Positions 8,620 through 18,136 of a DNA stretch of 64,000 bases are shown piece by piece; position 1 is the first letter of the stretch; each line of letters begins with the position of its first letter. A program made the translations under genes and the position numbers. Source of the DNA: JABCZH01 sp963803775. GTDB taxonomy: Bacteria; Acidobacteriota; Terriglobia; Terriglobales; Acidobacteriaceae. The stretch lies in assembly GCA_963803775.1 (NCBI GenBank), contig CAWDNS010000003.1, forward strand, positions 62,001-126,000, given 5' to 3'. Under the pieces are notes generated by a model. It searched no databases, had not been told where the DNA came from, and saw nothing but the letters and a program-made list of their open reading frames with translations.

Positions 8620-10170
8620 ATGACCCAAATGCTCGACACTGCGGCAAATGCAAACTCGCAACCACACCCTGTAGGCCGGCCTGGCGATCCCTGTGTCATG
8701 GTGATCTTCGGTGCGGCCGGCGATCTAACCCGGCGCAAGCTGTTTCCCGCACTCTACAACTTGGCCAAAGAACAGTTATTGTCGCGCGAATTCGCCGTCG
8801 TCGGACTATCTCACGGAGCCATGTCTGTCGACGACTTCCGCAAATGGATCGCGGACGACATCAAACAATACGCGGGTAAAGACGTAGACAACGACATTGT
8901 CGAGTGGTTCTTGAAGCGGGTGTACTACATCACCGCGGAGTTCGATGACAAAAATGCCTATACAAAGCTGAAAGAACTTCTGGAACAAGTCAATCGCGAT
9001 CACACCACGCACGAGAACTATTTCTTTTATCTCGCGACTGCTCCCCGTTTCTTCGGTCCTGTCGTCGAACAACTTTCCCAAGCGGGATTGATGGAGGAAG
9101 CCAACGGACACTGGCGCCGGGTAATTATTGAGAAGCCATTCGGCCATGATCTGGATTCCGCCAAAGTTCTGAACCAGCAACTGCTGAAAGTTGCAAAAGA
9201 GAAACAGATTTACCGCATCGACCACTATCTGGGAAAAGAGACAGTCCAGAACATTCTTGCGTTTCGTTTCGCCAACGGAATTTTCGAGCCAATATGGAAC
9301 CGCCGCTATATAGATCACGTGCAGATTTCAGTTGCGGAAACCGTCGGCGTGGAACAACGCGGCAGTTATTACGATACTGCCGGGGCACTGCGCGATATGG
9401 TGCCCAACCACATCATGCAACTCATCAGCCTGACGGCGATGGAACCTCCGGTCTCCTTTCAGGCGGACGCAGTACGCGACGAACAAAACAAGATTTTGCA
9501 CGCCATCCAGCCCTTGAGTTCCGAGGAAGTACTCAGCAAGACGGTGCGCGGACAATATGGCCCCGGTACCCACGACGGCCAGCGGGTGCCAGGATATCGC
9601 GAAGAAAGCGACGTGCCGCCTGATTCCAGGACCGAAACTTTCGTTGCCATGAAACTACAGATCGACAACTGGCGCTGGGCGGACGTTCCTTTTTATCTGC
9701 GAACCGGCAAGCGACTCGCAGCTCAGAATACGCACATCGTAATCCAGTTCCGGCGCGCGCCGTTTGTTCTGTTCCGCGACACGCCGGTGGAGAATCTTAT
9801 GCCCAACCAGTTGGTGCTCCACATCCAGCCAGAGGAAGGTATCTCGCTGCAATTTGCGGCCAAAGTTCCCGGCCCTATCATGCGATTGGGAGCGGTGGAC
9901 ATGAATTTCGAGTACGCCGACTACTTCGGGACCCAGCCCAGCACCGGCTACGAACGGCTGCTGCACGACTGCATGATCGGCGATGCCACTCTGTTCCAGC
10001 GCGCCGATATGGTGGAAGCAGGCTGGTGCGTGGTGAGTCCGGCCCTCGACGTCTGGAAAGCACTGCCGCCGCGCAACTTTCCCAACTATGCCGCAGGAAC
10101 CTGGGGCCCCAAAGATGCCGATGAACTACTGGAGCGCGATGGACGCCGCTGGAGGAACTTCGAAAAATGA
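8620..10170 (+). CDS. zwf: Glucose-6-phosphate 1-dehydrogenase
   Basis: Catalyses the NADP-dependent first step of the oxidative pentose phosphate or Entner-Doudoroff route. The 516-residue protein shows the nucleotide-binding start VIFGAAGDLTRRKLFPALYN, the substrate motif RIDHYLGKETVQNILAFRF and IIEKPFGHDL. Length is normal. It overlaps the start of glk by 4 bp (ATGA), implying translational coupling. pgl and gnd are not in the neighbourhood. The 117-bp gap before it shows no clear terminator. Confidence 0.96.
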   Translation: MTQMLDTAANANSQPHPVGRPGDPCVMVIFGAAGDLTRRKLFPALYNLAKEQLLSREFAVVGLSHGAMSVDDFRKWIADDIKQYAGKDVDNDIVEWFLKRVYYITAEFDDKNAYTKLKELLEQVNRDHTTHENYFFYLATAPRFFGPVVEQLSQAGLMEEANGHWRRVIIEKPFGHDLDSAKVLNQQLLKVAKEKQIYRIDHYLGKETVQNILAFRFANGIFEPIWNRRYIDHVQISVAETVGVEQRGSYYDTAGALRDMVPNHIMQLISLTAMEPPVSFQADAVRDEQNKILHAIQPLSSEEVLSKTVRGQYGPGTHDGQRVPGYREESDVPPDSRTETFVAMKLQIDNWRWADVPFYLRTGKRLAAQNTHIVIQFRRAPFVLFRDTPVENLMPNQLVLHIQPEEGISLQFAAKVPGPIMRLGAVDMNFEYADYFGTQPSTGYERLLHDCMIGDATLFQRADMVEAGWCVVSPALDVWKALPPRNFPNYAAGTWGPKDADELLERDGRRWRNFEK

Positions 10171-11153
10171 TCCTGGCGGGCGACATTGGAGGTACGCACG
10201 CACGTCTCGCGTTCTTTGATGTCACTAACGGAGACTTCCGCCTGGTCTCAGCCTCAGTGTTTTCCAGCCGTGAATACTCTGGCCTCGATGAAATCATTGC
10301 CAAGTTTGTCGATTCTTCATCGCTGCATCCGGACGCTGCCTGCTTCGGTATTGCCGGTCCGGTACGCAACGGCCGCGTCGTAACCTCCAATCTCCCCTGG
10401 ACAGTCGAAGCCAAGAATTTGGCGGATGAACTCAAGCTCAAGGATGCCGTCCTGATCAATGACCTCGAGGCCAATGCCTGGGGCATATCTGCTCTCGATG
10501 CCAAAGATGTACTTTGCCTCAACCCGGGGAAAGGCCGTCCCGTGGGAAATCAGGCGGTGATTGCCGCCGGCACTGGACTGGGCGAAGCCGGCATGTACTG
10601 GGATGGTACCAAGCACCACATCTTTGCCTGCGAAGGCGGCCACTCGGACTTCGCGCCCCGCAATGAGTTGGAGATTGAGTTGCTCCAATATCTTTCCGGG
10701 CGCTACGGCCACGTCAGCTACGAACGCATTGTGTCAGGTCCGGGCCTGGTCAATGTATTTCAATTTCTGCGGGACACGGGGCGCGGCACAGAACCGCAGT
10801 GGCTCACCGACGAGATGCAAAAGAGTGATCCGGCGGCGGTCATCTCACGCGCCGCGATGGAAGGAAAGTGTCCGCTGTGCGAGCATGCGCTGGATTTATT
10901 TATCTCCATCTATGCAGCCGAAGCTGGCAACCTGGCACTGAAGCTCTTTTCGACCGGGGGAGTGTATCTCGGTGGCGGCATCGCTCCCAAGCTGGTATCG
11001 AAATTGGCTGGGCCGCTGTTCATGCAGGCATTCGTCGGCAAGGGCCGCATGCAGCCGTTGCTCGAAGCTATGCCGGTAAAAGTTATCACCAATGACCAGA
11101 CTGCTTTGATAGGCGCGGCTCGCTGCGCAGTGGCACAGGTGATTTCAGCGTAG
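10167..11153 (+). CDS. glk: Glucokinase
   Basis: ATP-dependent phosphorylation of glucose to glucose-6-phosphate, feeding the overlapping zwf gene. The 328-residue protein is of the proteobacterial-type glucokinase family: phosphate loop GDIGGTHARLAFFD at the N-terminus, INDLEANAWGI, AAGTGLGEAGM and the sugar-binding CEGGHSDFAPRNELE. The start ATG overlaps the zwf stop by 4 bp. It is the last gene of the tkt-tal-zwf-glk cluster and is convergent with the diguanylate cyclase gene. Confidence 0.94.
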   Translation: MILAGDIGGTHARLAFFDVTNGDFRLVSASVFSSREYSGLDEIIAKFVDSSSLHPDAACFGIAGPVRNGRVVTSNLPWTVEAKNLADELKLKDAVLINDLEANAWGISALDAKDVLCLNPGKGRPVGNQAVIAAGTGLGEAGMYWDGTKHHIFACEGGHSDFAPRNELEIELLQYLSGRYGHVSYERIVSGPGLVNVFQFLRDTGRGTEPQWLTDEMQKSDPAAVISRAAMEGKCPLCEHALDLFISIYAAEAGNLALKLFSTGGVYLGGGIAPKLVSKLAGPLFMQAFVGKGRMQPLLEAMPVKVITNDQTALIGAARCAVAQVISA

Positions 11154-11211
11154 CTTCAGCCGCACGGCGGGAAATCCGCGCACTTTCCAAACTCCAGCAC
11201 CAGGACTCCAT

Positions 11212-12033
11212 CTAAAACACCGGCACCAGGTTGTGTTTCTTCTGGTACAGTTTGCGGTCAACCGCGCGGAGCACGTCGGAGAAGTCACTGCCGGTGATAT
11301 AGGGCGCAATGCCCCAGCTAAAGCCCATCTCGTAGCGCTTGCCATTGTTCAGGTTCCAGTCTGCCACCGAGCGCAGCAGGCGCTGCATGGGAGCGTCGGC
11401 TTCCTGCTCCTCCGTATCTGGCATGAGCACCAGAAACTCGTCGCCGCCATGGCGGAAGATCATGTCACCACCGCGAAAAACCGTCTTCAACATCTTTCCG
11501 AATTCCGTCAGAATCAGATTCCCCTCGAACGCTCCATATTTGGAGTTGATTTCGCGGAAATTGTTGATGTCCATGGTCAGAAAGGTAAGGTGGCAACCCA
11601 TACGGTTGGCGCGGGCAACTTCACGAGGAATCATTTCGTTCACCGCACGACGGTTCAGCAGTTGGGTCAGAGGATCGATCAGCGAAAGGCTTTCCAGACG
11701 TTCATTGAGCACCAGTTCGCTGATCAGCGCCCGCCGGGTGTGATTCAGCGTGAGCTTTTGCCCGATCAGATAAATGTTGAACAGCAGGACGAGCGAGATC
11801 AGTCCGAAAAATAGTTGCGGCAGGTAAGCGGATTCGATGCGCACCACTCGCTGTGCCCACATGACATGCGGGAAGATCAAAGCAGAAAGACCCGCCGCGA
11901 GCACCAACATGACCAGAGCTCCAATCGACCACAGTTGCAGGTCTCGCCCTGAGAGGTTCTGAATCTCCCGCTGGATTTGTTCCGTCCGCACCAGCATCGA
12001 AGGCTGCGCGGCCTGTTCCTCATTCTTCTGCAC
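11212..12033 (-). CDS. Membrane diguanylate cyclase (GGDEF)
   Basis: Predicted to make cyclic di-GMP from two GTP. The 273-residue protein has two transmembrane helices (about 35-55 and 73-92) with a short loop and no recognisable sensor domain, then a GGDEF domain from about residue 105. The active-site GGDEF is intact (196-200), and RGGD five residues before it (187-190) is an RxxD inhibitory site. So it is probably active and product-inhibited. There is no EAL domain. Several PilZ proteins in the window are possible receptors. A perfect inverted repeat sits just upstream of the start. Confidence 0.88.
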   Translation of the reverse strand: MQKNEEQAAQPSMLVRTEQIQREIQNLSGRDLQLWSIGALVMLVLAAGLSALIFPHVMWAQRVVRIESAYLPQLFFGLISLVLLFNIYLIGQKLTLNHTRRALISELVLNERLESLSLIDPLTQLLNRRAVNEMIPREVARANRMGCHLTFLTMDINNFREINSKYGAFEGNLILTEFGKMLKTVFRGGDMIFRHGGDEFLVLMPDTEEQEADAPMQRLLRSVADWNLNNGKRYEMGFSWGIAPYITGSDFSDVLRAVDRKLYQKKHNLVPVF

Positions 12034-12046
12034 AAATTCACCTGTG

Positions 12047-12072
12047 GATTCCGGGCAATGTGACCCGGAATC
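12047..12072. repeat. Perfect 9-bp inverted repeat upstream of the GGDEF gene
   Basis: The arms GATTCCGGG (12047-12055) and CCCGGAATC (12064-12072) are separated by 8 nt and begin 14 bp before the GGDEF start codon on the minus strand. There is no T-run, so a terminator is unlikely. It could be an operator or a 5' UTR hairpin that affects ribosome access. Confidence 0.5.
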
Positions 12073-12212
12073 GACACCAGACAGAATTTTCCACTGAAGA
12101 TGGAACCTGGAGCGAGACAGAACTGATCGCCCCGGTTACGACCGTAATCACAATGGACCCGTTTTGAGCTTTACGCAGCGATTCGCAAGCGGAAGACAAA
12201 TGTTGCAAAGCG

Positions 12213-12218
12213 TATAAT
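12213..12218 (+). promoter_or_regulatory. Perfect -10 box (TATAAT) before the GT-C gene
   Basis: TATAAT lies about 33 bp before the GTG start at 12251. No good -35 is visible at 16-18 bp spacing, so the promoter may depend on an activator. An AAGAGGA ribosome-binding site follows at about 12239. Confidence 0.45.
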
Positions 12219-12250
12219 CGCTGCCGTTTTCGAATTCAAGAGGAAATATC

Positions 12251-13723
12251 GTGGAAATACCGACTCCGGTTGCTCAAGGCGATGAACGGAATAACAAACC
12301 GTTTCTGGGGCAAGCAACCAAGATTTTTTACGGATTGGTCGCCCTATGCCTGATCTATGCCGCCGTCGTGTCGTTGGCAAACGGTGTACGGCTCGCTCGC
12401 GAGCCCTACCAGCTCGATTATGAGGAAGGTAATATCCTCAACGCTGCCATGCGCGTTGACGCCGGGCTCACCCCGTACCCGCCTCCCCGTAGCTGGCCAG
12501 TTGTACTGAATCCGTATGGACCCGTTCCCTATTTCATTTCTGCTCTGTGGCTCCGTGCTCGGGAGCCCGAGTTTTTCCGGCCACGAATCACAAGCCTGAT
12601 CGCAACCTTAATCGTGGCAGCAGAGATCGCGCTGCTTGCCGGCTTTTTCACCCATAGTTTTCTCCTGGGCATCTGCTTCGGCGGATTCTTTCTCACCATC
12701 CCGCTCGTGCAGCAGTGGACGCCGATCCTGCGCGTCGATGTGCTCGGTTTGGCGTTCTCGCTTGCCGGATTCGTCGTATTCATCCGCCTGCCGCGGCTGC
12801 GTTGCCTCGCCCCGTTGCTGTTTGCGCTCGCACTGCTTTGCAAGGTAACCTTCCTGGCCGCTCCTATAGCCAGCGCCTTCATCCTTGTCAGGCGGAAACA
12901 GTGGCAAGAGTTAGCCCGCGGAACTTTAGCCTGCGGGTTAATCTTGGGCACAGCCATCGCCACATTACAATGGAGCACACACGGCGCATTTCTTTTTCAC
13001 CAATTTGGCACGCATGTAGACGCCTTCTCCTGGAAAAATTATCGAGGAAACGCTTCCCGGGTTCTCTTAGAAACACCCATACTGGGAGCATTGTCTTTGA
13101 TTGGAGTTCTTCGCCAGCGCCGGCTATCTGAACCATTCATTTACCTTCTGGTGGCAGTCTTCGGCACCGTGACCGCGCTAAAATTAGGTTCAAATAGCAA
13201 TCACTTCCTCGAGTTCGAAGCCGCACTCTGCATCGCGTCTGCGATCGGCTTTTATGAACTGCAAAAAATGAAAGCCTTCCCTGTGCTGACGGCTGCGATG
13301 GTCATGTTATGTGGTGTAGTTCTTGCCGGAGAGGGGATTGCAAATCGGGCATTCTTCGTTTCTCAAGGCTTGGTGGACGAGTGTCCCCAGGCATACGCCT
13401 ACATTCATGATCACGATTCGGTGCTCTCGGAAAACGTGGGCGCCTTGGTCTTGACCGGCAGGCCGGTGTTGTTGTCGAACCCTTTCGTGTATGCGCAATT
13501 GGTGCGCAGCGGCACCTGGCCCAGTGGTCGCGTCGAAAAAATGCTACAGGAGGGGACCGCGGACCTGGTCATGATCGGCACGCCTCGCACGCGCGAGATT
13601 CGCTGGTCGCAGCCGGCCTTGGACGCTCTTGCTTCTTCATACCACGTTACCAGGAGATTCGTCTGTGACGACGCTTCGGTCGCCTACGAACCCAATTCGC
13701 CACGGATCGCGACTGCGCGATGA
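12251..13723 (+). CDS. Polytopic membrane protein, GT-C glycosyltransferase-like
   Basis: A 490-residue integral membrane protein with about 9-11 hydrophobic helices. After the first helix comes an external loop with acidic residues (YQLDYEEGNILNAAMRVDAG), the place where GT-C enzymes using polyprenyl-phosphate sugars keep their catalytic Asp/Glu. The last ~130 residues are mostly soluble. I infer a role in glycosylating lipid or protein at the outer face of the inner membrane, but no specific family is recognised. The GTG start has AAGAGGA upstream. Confidence 0.6.
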   Translation: MEIPTPVAQGDERNNKPFLGQATKIFYGLVALCLIYAAVVSLANGVRLAREPYQLDYEEGNILNAAMRVDAGLTPYPPPRSWPVVLNPYGPVPYFISALWLRAREPEFFRPRITSLIATLIVAAEIALLAGFFTHSFLLGICFGGFFLTIPLVQQWTPILRVDVLGLAFSLAGFVVFIRLPRLRCLAPLLFALALLCKVTFLAAPIASAFILVRRKQWQELARGTLACGLILGTAIATLQWSTHGAFLFHQFGTHVDAFSWKNYRGNASRVLLETPILGALSLIGVLRQRRLSEPFIYLLVAVFGTVTALKLGSNSNHFLEFEAALCIASAIGFYELQKMKAFPVLTAAMVMLCGVVLAGEGIANRAFFVSQGLVDECPQAYAYIHDHDSVLSENVGALVLTGRPVLLSNPFVYAQLVRSGTWPSGRVEKMLQEGTADLVMIGTPRTREIRWSQPALDALASSYHVTRRFVCDDASVAYEPNSPRIATAR

Positions 13724-13761
13724 AATTGTCAGAACAGAAGTGGAAGCTCTTTACTAAGCGT

Positions 13762-13870
13762 TTAGGATACATAACGTCGGCCAGCACGTTTTGTCCGTGC
13801 TGCTTCCGCAAGGTGGTCTGCACTTTCTGGCCTACGGGAAGAGCGTTGCGCACGTCGCCTTCGACCACCA
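13762..13870 (-). pseudogene. Displaced duplicate of the 3' end of the gene at 16918-17346
   Basis: This 109-bp segment repeats the last ~36 codons and stop codon of the 142-residue membrane protein gene located beyond the kinase. From 13771 to 13870, 97 of 100 bases match 16928-17027. The remaining few bases reach the TTA (stop) with one mismatch and one missing base, which throws the stop out of frame. It has no start and no 5' part. The kinase gene and its upstream region lie exactly between the two copies, which are direct repeats. See the finding on duplicated 3' ends. Confidence 0.8.
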
Positions 13871-13971
13871 TGTGGTCCAGTTCGCCGTAACCGCAATCCA
13901 TTGACTCGCGACGGCTTGCCGCCTAACATGGTCGCGCACAGAGTGAGCCTTCTTTCATTGATCGTCCAAGA

Positions 13972-16914
13972 ATGATCGGCCAGACCATTTCGCACTACCG
14001 CATCGTCGAGAAACTCGGCGGCGGGGGTATGGGTGTGGTCTACAAGGCGGAAGACGTCAAGCTGCATCGCTTCGTCGCTTTGAAGTTCCTTCCCGACGAC
14101 ATCGCTAAGGATGCGCAAGCCCTGGCCCGCTTTCAACGCGAAGCTCAGTCTGCATCTGCACTGAATCATCCGAATATCTGCACCATCTACGAGATTGATG
14201 ACCAGCATGGACAGACCTTCATCGCCATGGAGTTCCTGGATGGACTGACGCTGAAGCACCGCATCGCGGGGCGGCCTCTGGAGATTGAAGCCGTGCTGTC
14301 GCTCGGCATCGACATCGCCGACGCGCTCGATGCCGCTCACACGGCCGGCATCGTCCACCGCGACATCAAACCTGCCAACATCTTTGTGACCAAGCGCGGA
14401 CACGCCAAAGTTCTTGACTTCGGACTGGCCAAGGTAACGCCCGCGGCCAGTGCTTCGAAGCAAGTGCCGTCAAACACCGTGACCGGCACGATCGACGAGC
14501 AGCATCTCACCAGTCCTGGCTCCGCCCTCGGAACTGTCGCCTACATGTCGCCGGAGCAGGCTCGGGCGAAAGAACTGGATGCCCGCAGCGATTTGTTTTC
14601 CTTCGGTACTGTGCTCTACGAGATGGCGACGGGTGCATTGCCCTTCCGTGGCGAGAGCACCGCAGTCATCTTCAAAGCCATATTGGACGCGGAGCCCACG
14701 CCCGCAGTGCGCTTGAATCCTGACCTTCCGGCCGAACTGGAACGGATCATCAACAAGGCGCTGGAGAAAGATCGCGACCTCCGCTATCAAGGCGCAGCGG
14801 AAATGCGCGCCGACCTGAAGCGGCTGAAACGGGAGACAGAATCGCGGCATGGCGCACCAGCGAGTTCGGGGACAATGGCGGTCGTGCAAGATACGCCCGC
14901 TCCGGCGTCGCCTTCCTCGGGGAGCGTGGCCCCAGCCCGGCCAACTTCGGCTTCGGTTGTAGCCGCGGCGCCAGCCAGTTCGCGCTGGAAGGTCCTTCTC
15001 CCGGTCGCGCTCGCGGCTCTCATCGCCCTCGTTGCCGGTGGCCTCTACTGGCGCTCGCGGTCCGCGACGCCAGCGACCAGCGCTGCCCCGCTCACCGAGA
15101 AAGACACAGTTGTACTCACCGACTTCACCAACTCGACCGGCGACCCGGTCTTTGACGGCACCCTCAAGCAGGCCCTGGCCGTCGATCTCGAACAGTCTCC
15201 GTTCCTCAACATCCTTTCCGACCGAAAAGTCGGCGCGACGCTGAAGTTGATGGGCCGCGCACCCACCGAGCACGTCACCGCCGAGGTGGCCAAGGAACTC
15301 TGCCTGCGCACGGGAAGCAAAGCCATTTTGGCCGGCTCGGTTTCCAGCCTCGGCACTCAGTATGTGGTCGGTCTGGAGGCGACCGCTTGCAGCACCGGGG
15401 ACACGCTGGCCAAAGAGCAAGCGGAGGCGCCCAGCAAAGAGGGCGTGCTCAAGGCGTTGGGCACGGCGGCAACCAGCCTGCGCGCCAGATTGGGCGAATC
15501 GCTCGCTTCGGTGCAGAAGTTCGATGTGCCCGTGGAAGCCACTACGCCTTCGCTTGAAGCCCTTAAGGCCTACAGCATGGGCATCACGACCGGCCGCACC
15601 AAGGGCAGCGCCGAGGCGATTCCCTTCATGAAGCGGGCCCTCGAGCTCGACCCCAACTTCGCCATCGCCTACGCGGGTCTTGCCGTTTTGTACGGCAATC
15701 TTGGACAGGCGAGTCTCTCCGCGGATTATGCCAAGAAGGCCTATGACTTGCGCGACCGCGTGAGTGAACGCGAGAGGTACCGCATCTCTGCTTTGTACTT
15801 TGAAAAGGTCACCGCTGAAGTGGAGAGGGCCACGGAAGCCTACGAACTGTGGGCGAAAAGCTACCCGCGTGACATGGTGCCGCACACGAATCTCGGTGCT
15901 CTCTATTCCGGTCTAGGCCAATACGACAAGGCGATCGCAGAGACTGAAGCGTCGCTGCGACTGGAACCCACCCTCAACAGCTATGCGAATCTGGCGAGCG
16001 CTTACATCAACGTCAATCGGCTCAAGGACGCGCGGCAGACGCTTCAGGAAGCACAGCAGAAGAACTTCGATGACTTGTTCATTCGGTCCGATCTGTATTC
16101 TTTGGCTTTTCTTTCCGGGGATACGGCTGAAATGGAGCGCGACGTGGCCTGGGCGGTGGGCCGCCCCAGCGAAGAAGACCAGATGCTCAATACCGACGCC
16201 GACACCCAGGCCTATTACGGACGTCTAGAAAAAGCGCGCGACCTCGCCCGTCGGGCTTCTGACTCCGCCGTGCGCTCGGATGCAAAAGAAACTGGCGCCC
16301 AGTGGCTCGTTTATCAGGGGGTCCGCGAGGCCGAGGTAGGCAACATCACTGCCGCCCGGCAAGCCGTCGCCCGCGCCTTGGCGCTGGCCCCAGGGCGTGA
16401 CGTCAAAGTCCTAGCGGCTTTGGCGCTGGCGCGTACCGGCGAAACCGCTCAATCCAAGACTCTCCTTGAGGCATTGCAAAAGTCCGAGCCTACCAACACT
16501 TTTCTCAAAGTGTACTGGTTCCCGGTGATCGAGGCATCGATTGCGATAGCACAACAAGCACCCGACCGGGCGATTGTCGCGCTTGAGCCCGCTCTTCCCT
16601 ACGAACTCGGGCAGCCTCCTCCCGTATCCGGCACAATGTATCCCGCATACATTCGCGGCCTGGCCTACCTTGCCGAAAAGAACGGCCCCGCCGCGGCCAC
16701 CGAATTCCAGAAGTTTCTCGACCATTCCGGAATCGTGCAGAACTTCCTGCTGGGCTCGCTTGCCCATCTCCAACTCGCACGCTCGTACGCCGTTTCCGGT
16801 GACACTGCAAAAGCCAAGACCGCCTATCAGGATTTCCTCACTCTCTGGAAAGACGCCGACCCCGACATCCCTATCCTGAAAGACGCCAAGGCGGAGTACG
16901 CGAAACTGCAGTGA
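13972..16914 (+). CDS. Serine/threonine protein kinase with TPR C-terminus
   Basis: A 980-residue Hanks-type receptor kinase. The kinase domain covers about residues 8-280: Gly-rich loop EKLGGGGMGVVYKAED, catalytic HRDIKPANIF, DFGLAK and SPEQARAKELDARSDLFSFG. A Pro/Ala/Ser linker leads to one transmembrane helix at about 338-358. The external part includes TPR-like repeats from about 540 to the end (for example NFAIAYAGLAVLYGNLGQAS). All catalytic residues are present, so it should be active. Its targets are unknown. It is flanked by direct repeats of the adjacent gene's 3' end, and its stop lies only 3 bp from that gene's stop, so it appears to be an inserted gene. Confidence 0.9.
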   Translation: MIGQTISHYRIVEKLGGGGMGVVYKAEDVKLHRFVALKFLPDDIAKDAQALARFQREAQSASALNHPNICTIYEIDDQHGQTFIAMEFLDGLTLKHRIAGRPLEIEAVLSLGIDIADALDAAHTAGIVHRDIKPANIFVTKRGHAKVLDFGLAKVTPAASASKQVPSNTVTGTIDEQHLTSPGSALGTVAYMSPEQARAKELDARSDLFSFGTVLYEMATGALPFRGESTAVIFKAILDAEPTPAVRLNPDLPAELERIINKALEKDRDLRYQGAAEMRADLKRLKRETESRHGAPASSGTMAVVQDTPAPASPSSGSVAPARPTSASVVAAAPASSRWKVLLPVALAALIALVAGGLYWRSRSATPATSAAPLTEKDTVVLTDFTNSTGDPVFDGTLKQALAVDLEQSPFLNILSDRKVGATLKLMGRAPTEHVTAEVAKELCLRTGSKAILAGSVSSLGTQYVVGLEATACSTGDTLAKEQAEAPSKEGVLKALGTAATSLRARLGESLASVQKFDVPVEATTPSLEALKAYSMGITTGRTKGSAEAIPFMKRALELDPNFAIAYAGLAVLYGNLGQASLSADYAKKAYDLRDRVSERERYRISALYFEKVTAEVERATEAYELWAKSYPRDMVPHTNLGALYSGLGQYDKAIAETEASLRLEPTLNSYANLASAYINVNRLKDARQTLQEAQQKNFDDLFIRSDLYSLAFLSGDTAEMERDVAWAVGRPSEEDQMLNTDADTQAYYGRLEKARDLARRASDSAVRSDAKETGAQWLVYQGVREAEVGNITAARQAVARALALAPGRDVKVLAALALARTGETAQSKTLLEALQKSEPTNTFLKVYWFPVIEASIAIAQQAPDRAIVALEPALPYELGQPPPVSGTMYPAYIRGLAYLAEKNGPAAATEFQKFLDHSGIVQNFLLGSLAHLQLARSYAVSGDTAKAKTAYQDFLTLWKDADPDIPILKDAKAEYAKLQ

Positions 16915-16917
16915 GTG

Positions 16918-17027
16918 TTAGGAGTAGATAACGTCGGCCAGCACGTTTTGTCCATGCTGCTTGCGCAAGGTGATCTGCACTTTCTGGCCTACGGGAAGAG
17001 CGTTGCGCACGTCGCCTTCGACCACCA
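16918..17027 (-). repeat. Direct-repeat copy B (intact gene's 3' end)
   Basis: This is the in-place partner of the duplicate at 13762-13870. It ends exactly at the stop codon of the host gene (TTA at 16918-16920), and the kinase stop codon is at 16912-16914. Confidence 0.8.
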
Positions 17028-17346
17028 GAGTTTGCGAGGACTTGCCATCGTTGCTCAGCGTGACAATGGACTTGTTCGGCTCTCCCACGTGAGCTTCGTA
17101 GAACACAACACCCTGCACTCGCCCACTCTGCATCATTCCGCCTGCAACCGCGCGGCCGCCGAATGACGACGCTGACCGGGGCCGGCGCAACTCGAACAAT
17201 GCCGTCGCTCCCAGAATGCCGGACATCGCCAGCAAGATGAGTGACATAAACAGGCCATCCACGGTGGTAAGAGAGCCGTAGACGGCGATCCAAAGCACAC
17301 CCAGCAGCGGGATTCCGGCCAGCACCATCAGAACCAGCAAGGTCAT
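16918..17346 (-). CDS. Small two-helix membrane protein of unknown function
   Basis: A 142-residue protein with two N-terminal transmembrane helices (about 3-23 and 31-50) and a soluble ~90-residue C-terminal domain rich in Val/Gly (SGRVQGVVFYEAHVG, ALPVGQKVQITLRKQHGQNV) that could be a small beta-barrel fold. I do not recognise a family. Its last 36 codons are duplicated at 13762-13870, on the other side of the kinase. It is downstream of the 17430 gene on the same strand with an 83-bp gap. Confidence 0.6.
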   Translation of the reverse strand: MTLLVLMVLAGIPLLGVLWIAVYGSLTTVDGLFMSLILLAMSGILGATALFELRRPRSASSFGGRAVAGGMMQSGRVQGVVFYEAHVGEPNKSIVTLSNDGKSSQTLVVEGDVRNALPVGQKVQITLRKQHGQNVLADVIYS

Positions 17347-17429
17347 AGAGCAGATCTCGAAGAGTAGCGAGAACAGACTAGCAGAAAAAAGTCACCTTTT
17401 GGAGATCAGACGGGCAGGTGGTATCGAGA

Positions 17430-17849
17430 TCAGGCACACTGGTCGCGCCAGTCGCTGATTTCCCTGAAGCCTTCGCCGCGCGATTGCTCGAACAAACGAA
17501 CGCGGTGCCGAGTGTGCTCGAATTCATGAATGTCAGCCCAAACCTCCGCCCGCCAGGGCTCGTCATGAACAGCAGTTTCGCCACAACTGGCGCAGCGGGT
17601 GTGGAATTTTCTAGCTTCGCGCGGAACCGCCGGAACGGAAGCGGTGGGCCCGGGCAATTCGATGAAAATGCAGCGGACTTCTTTGATATCGTCCTTGCCG
17701 TCGATGACGTGCTCATAGCGCAAAAGGTAGCCAAACCCAAGGCGTTGGGCCTGCGCCTCGGCCTCGGCGCGAGTATGAAAAGGGCCGTATTCAGCCCGCA
17801 GGGACTCGGTAGAGTCGCAGGCCATCCAGAAAGTCTCTTTGTGGGTCAT
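17430..17849 (-). CDS. Unknown small cytoplasmic protein with one CxxC
   Basis: A 139-residue acidic protein without signal or membrane segments. The first ~55 residues (GPFHTRAEAEAQAQRLGFGY) read like a small alpha/beta domain. A central CASC motif is followed by a His-containing helix (WADIHEFEHTRHRVRLFEQ), which might bind a metal but lacks a full zinc-ribbon set. Codon use is like the neighbours. I recognise no family. Confidence 0.5.
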   Translation of the reverse strand: MTHKETFWMACDSTESLRAEYGPFHTRAEAEAQAQRLGFGYLLRYEHVIDGKDDIKEVRCIFIELPGPTASVPAVPREARKFHTRCASCGETAVHDEPWRAEVWADIHEFEHTRHRVRLFEQSRGEGFREISDWRDQCA

Positions 17850-18136
17850 CCGACCTCAGATTCGAAACTGCCGGGCGGGAGATGCGCGGTAATTCCGACA
17901 CGTCGTGGTGACTTGAGCAATTGGAATGCCGCGCCAGTCAGGCCAAACGCTTGTTTACCGGCACGTGCGAGCTTTCCCGAGCTGGAATCGTGCAACCTTT
18001 TGCAGCGTTTTTCCCACTAACCTTGCACTTTGGCCCATAGGTGACTGGTGCGTTACTTTGGCGAGAGCGCGGTTTGCATTAGAATCACTTTACCGAGCCG
18101 GAATCAACGTCAGTCAGCGGAGTGGTCTAAACAGCT

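Noticed and set aside
13647..13901. 84-codon minus-strand frame as a separate gene
   Set aside because: Its recognisable part is only the duplicated 3' end of the 16918 gene; the rest is the antisense of neighbouring sequence.
13871..16914. A transposon or integron cassette carrying the kinase
   Set aside because: I see no transposase, integrase, terminal inverted repeats or attC-like site; only the long direct repeat of the neighbour's 3' end.
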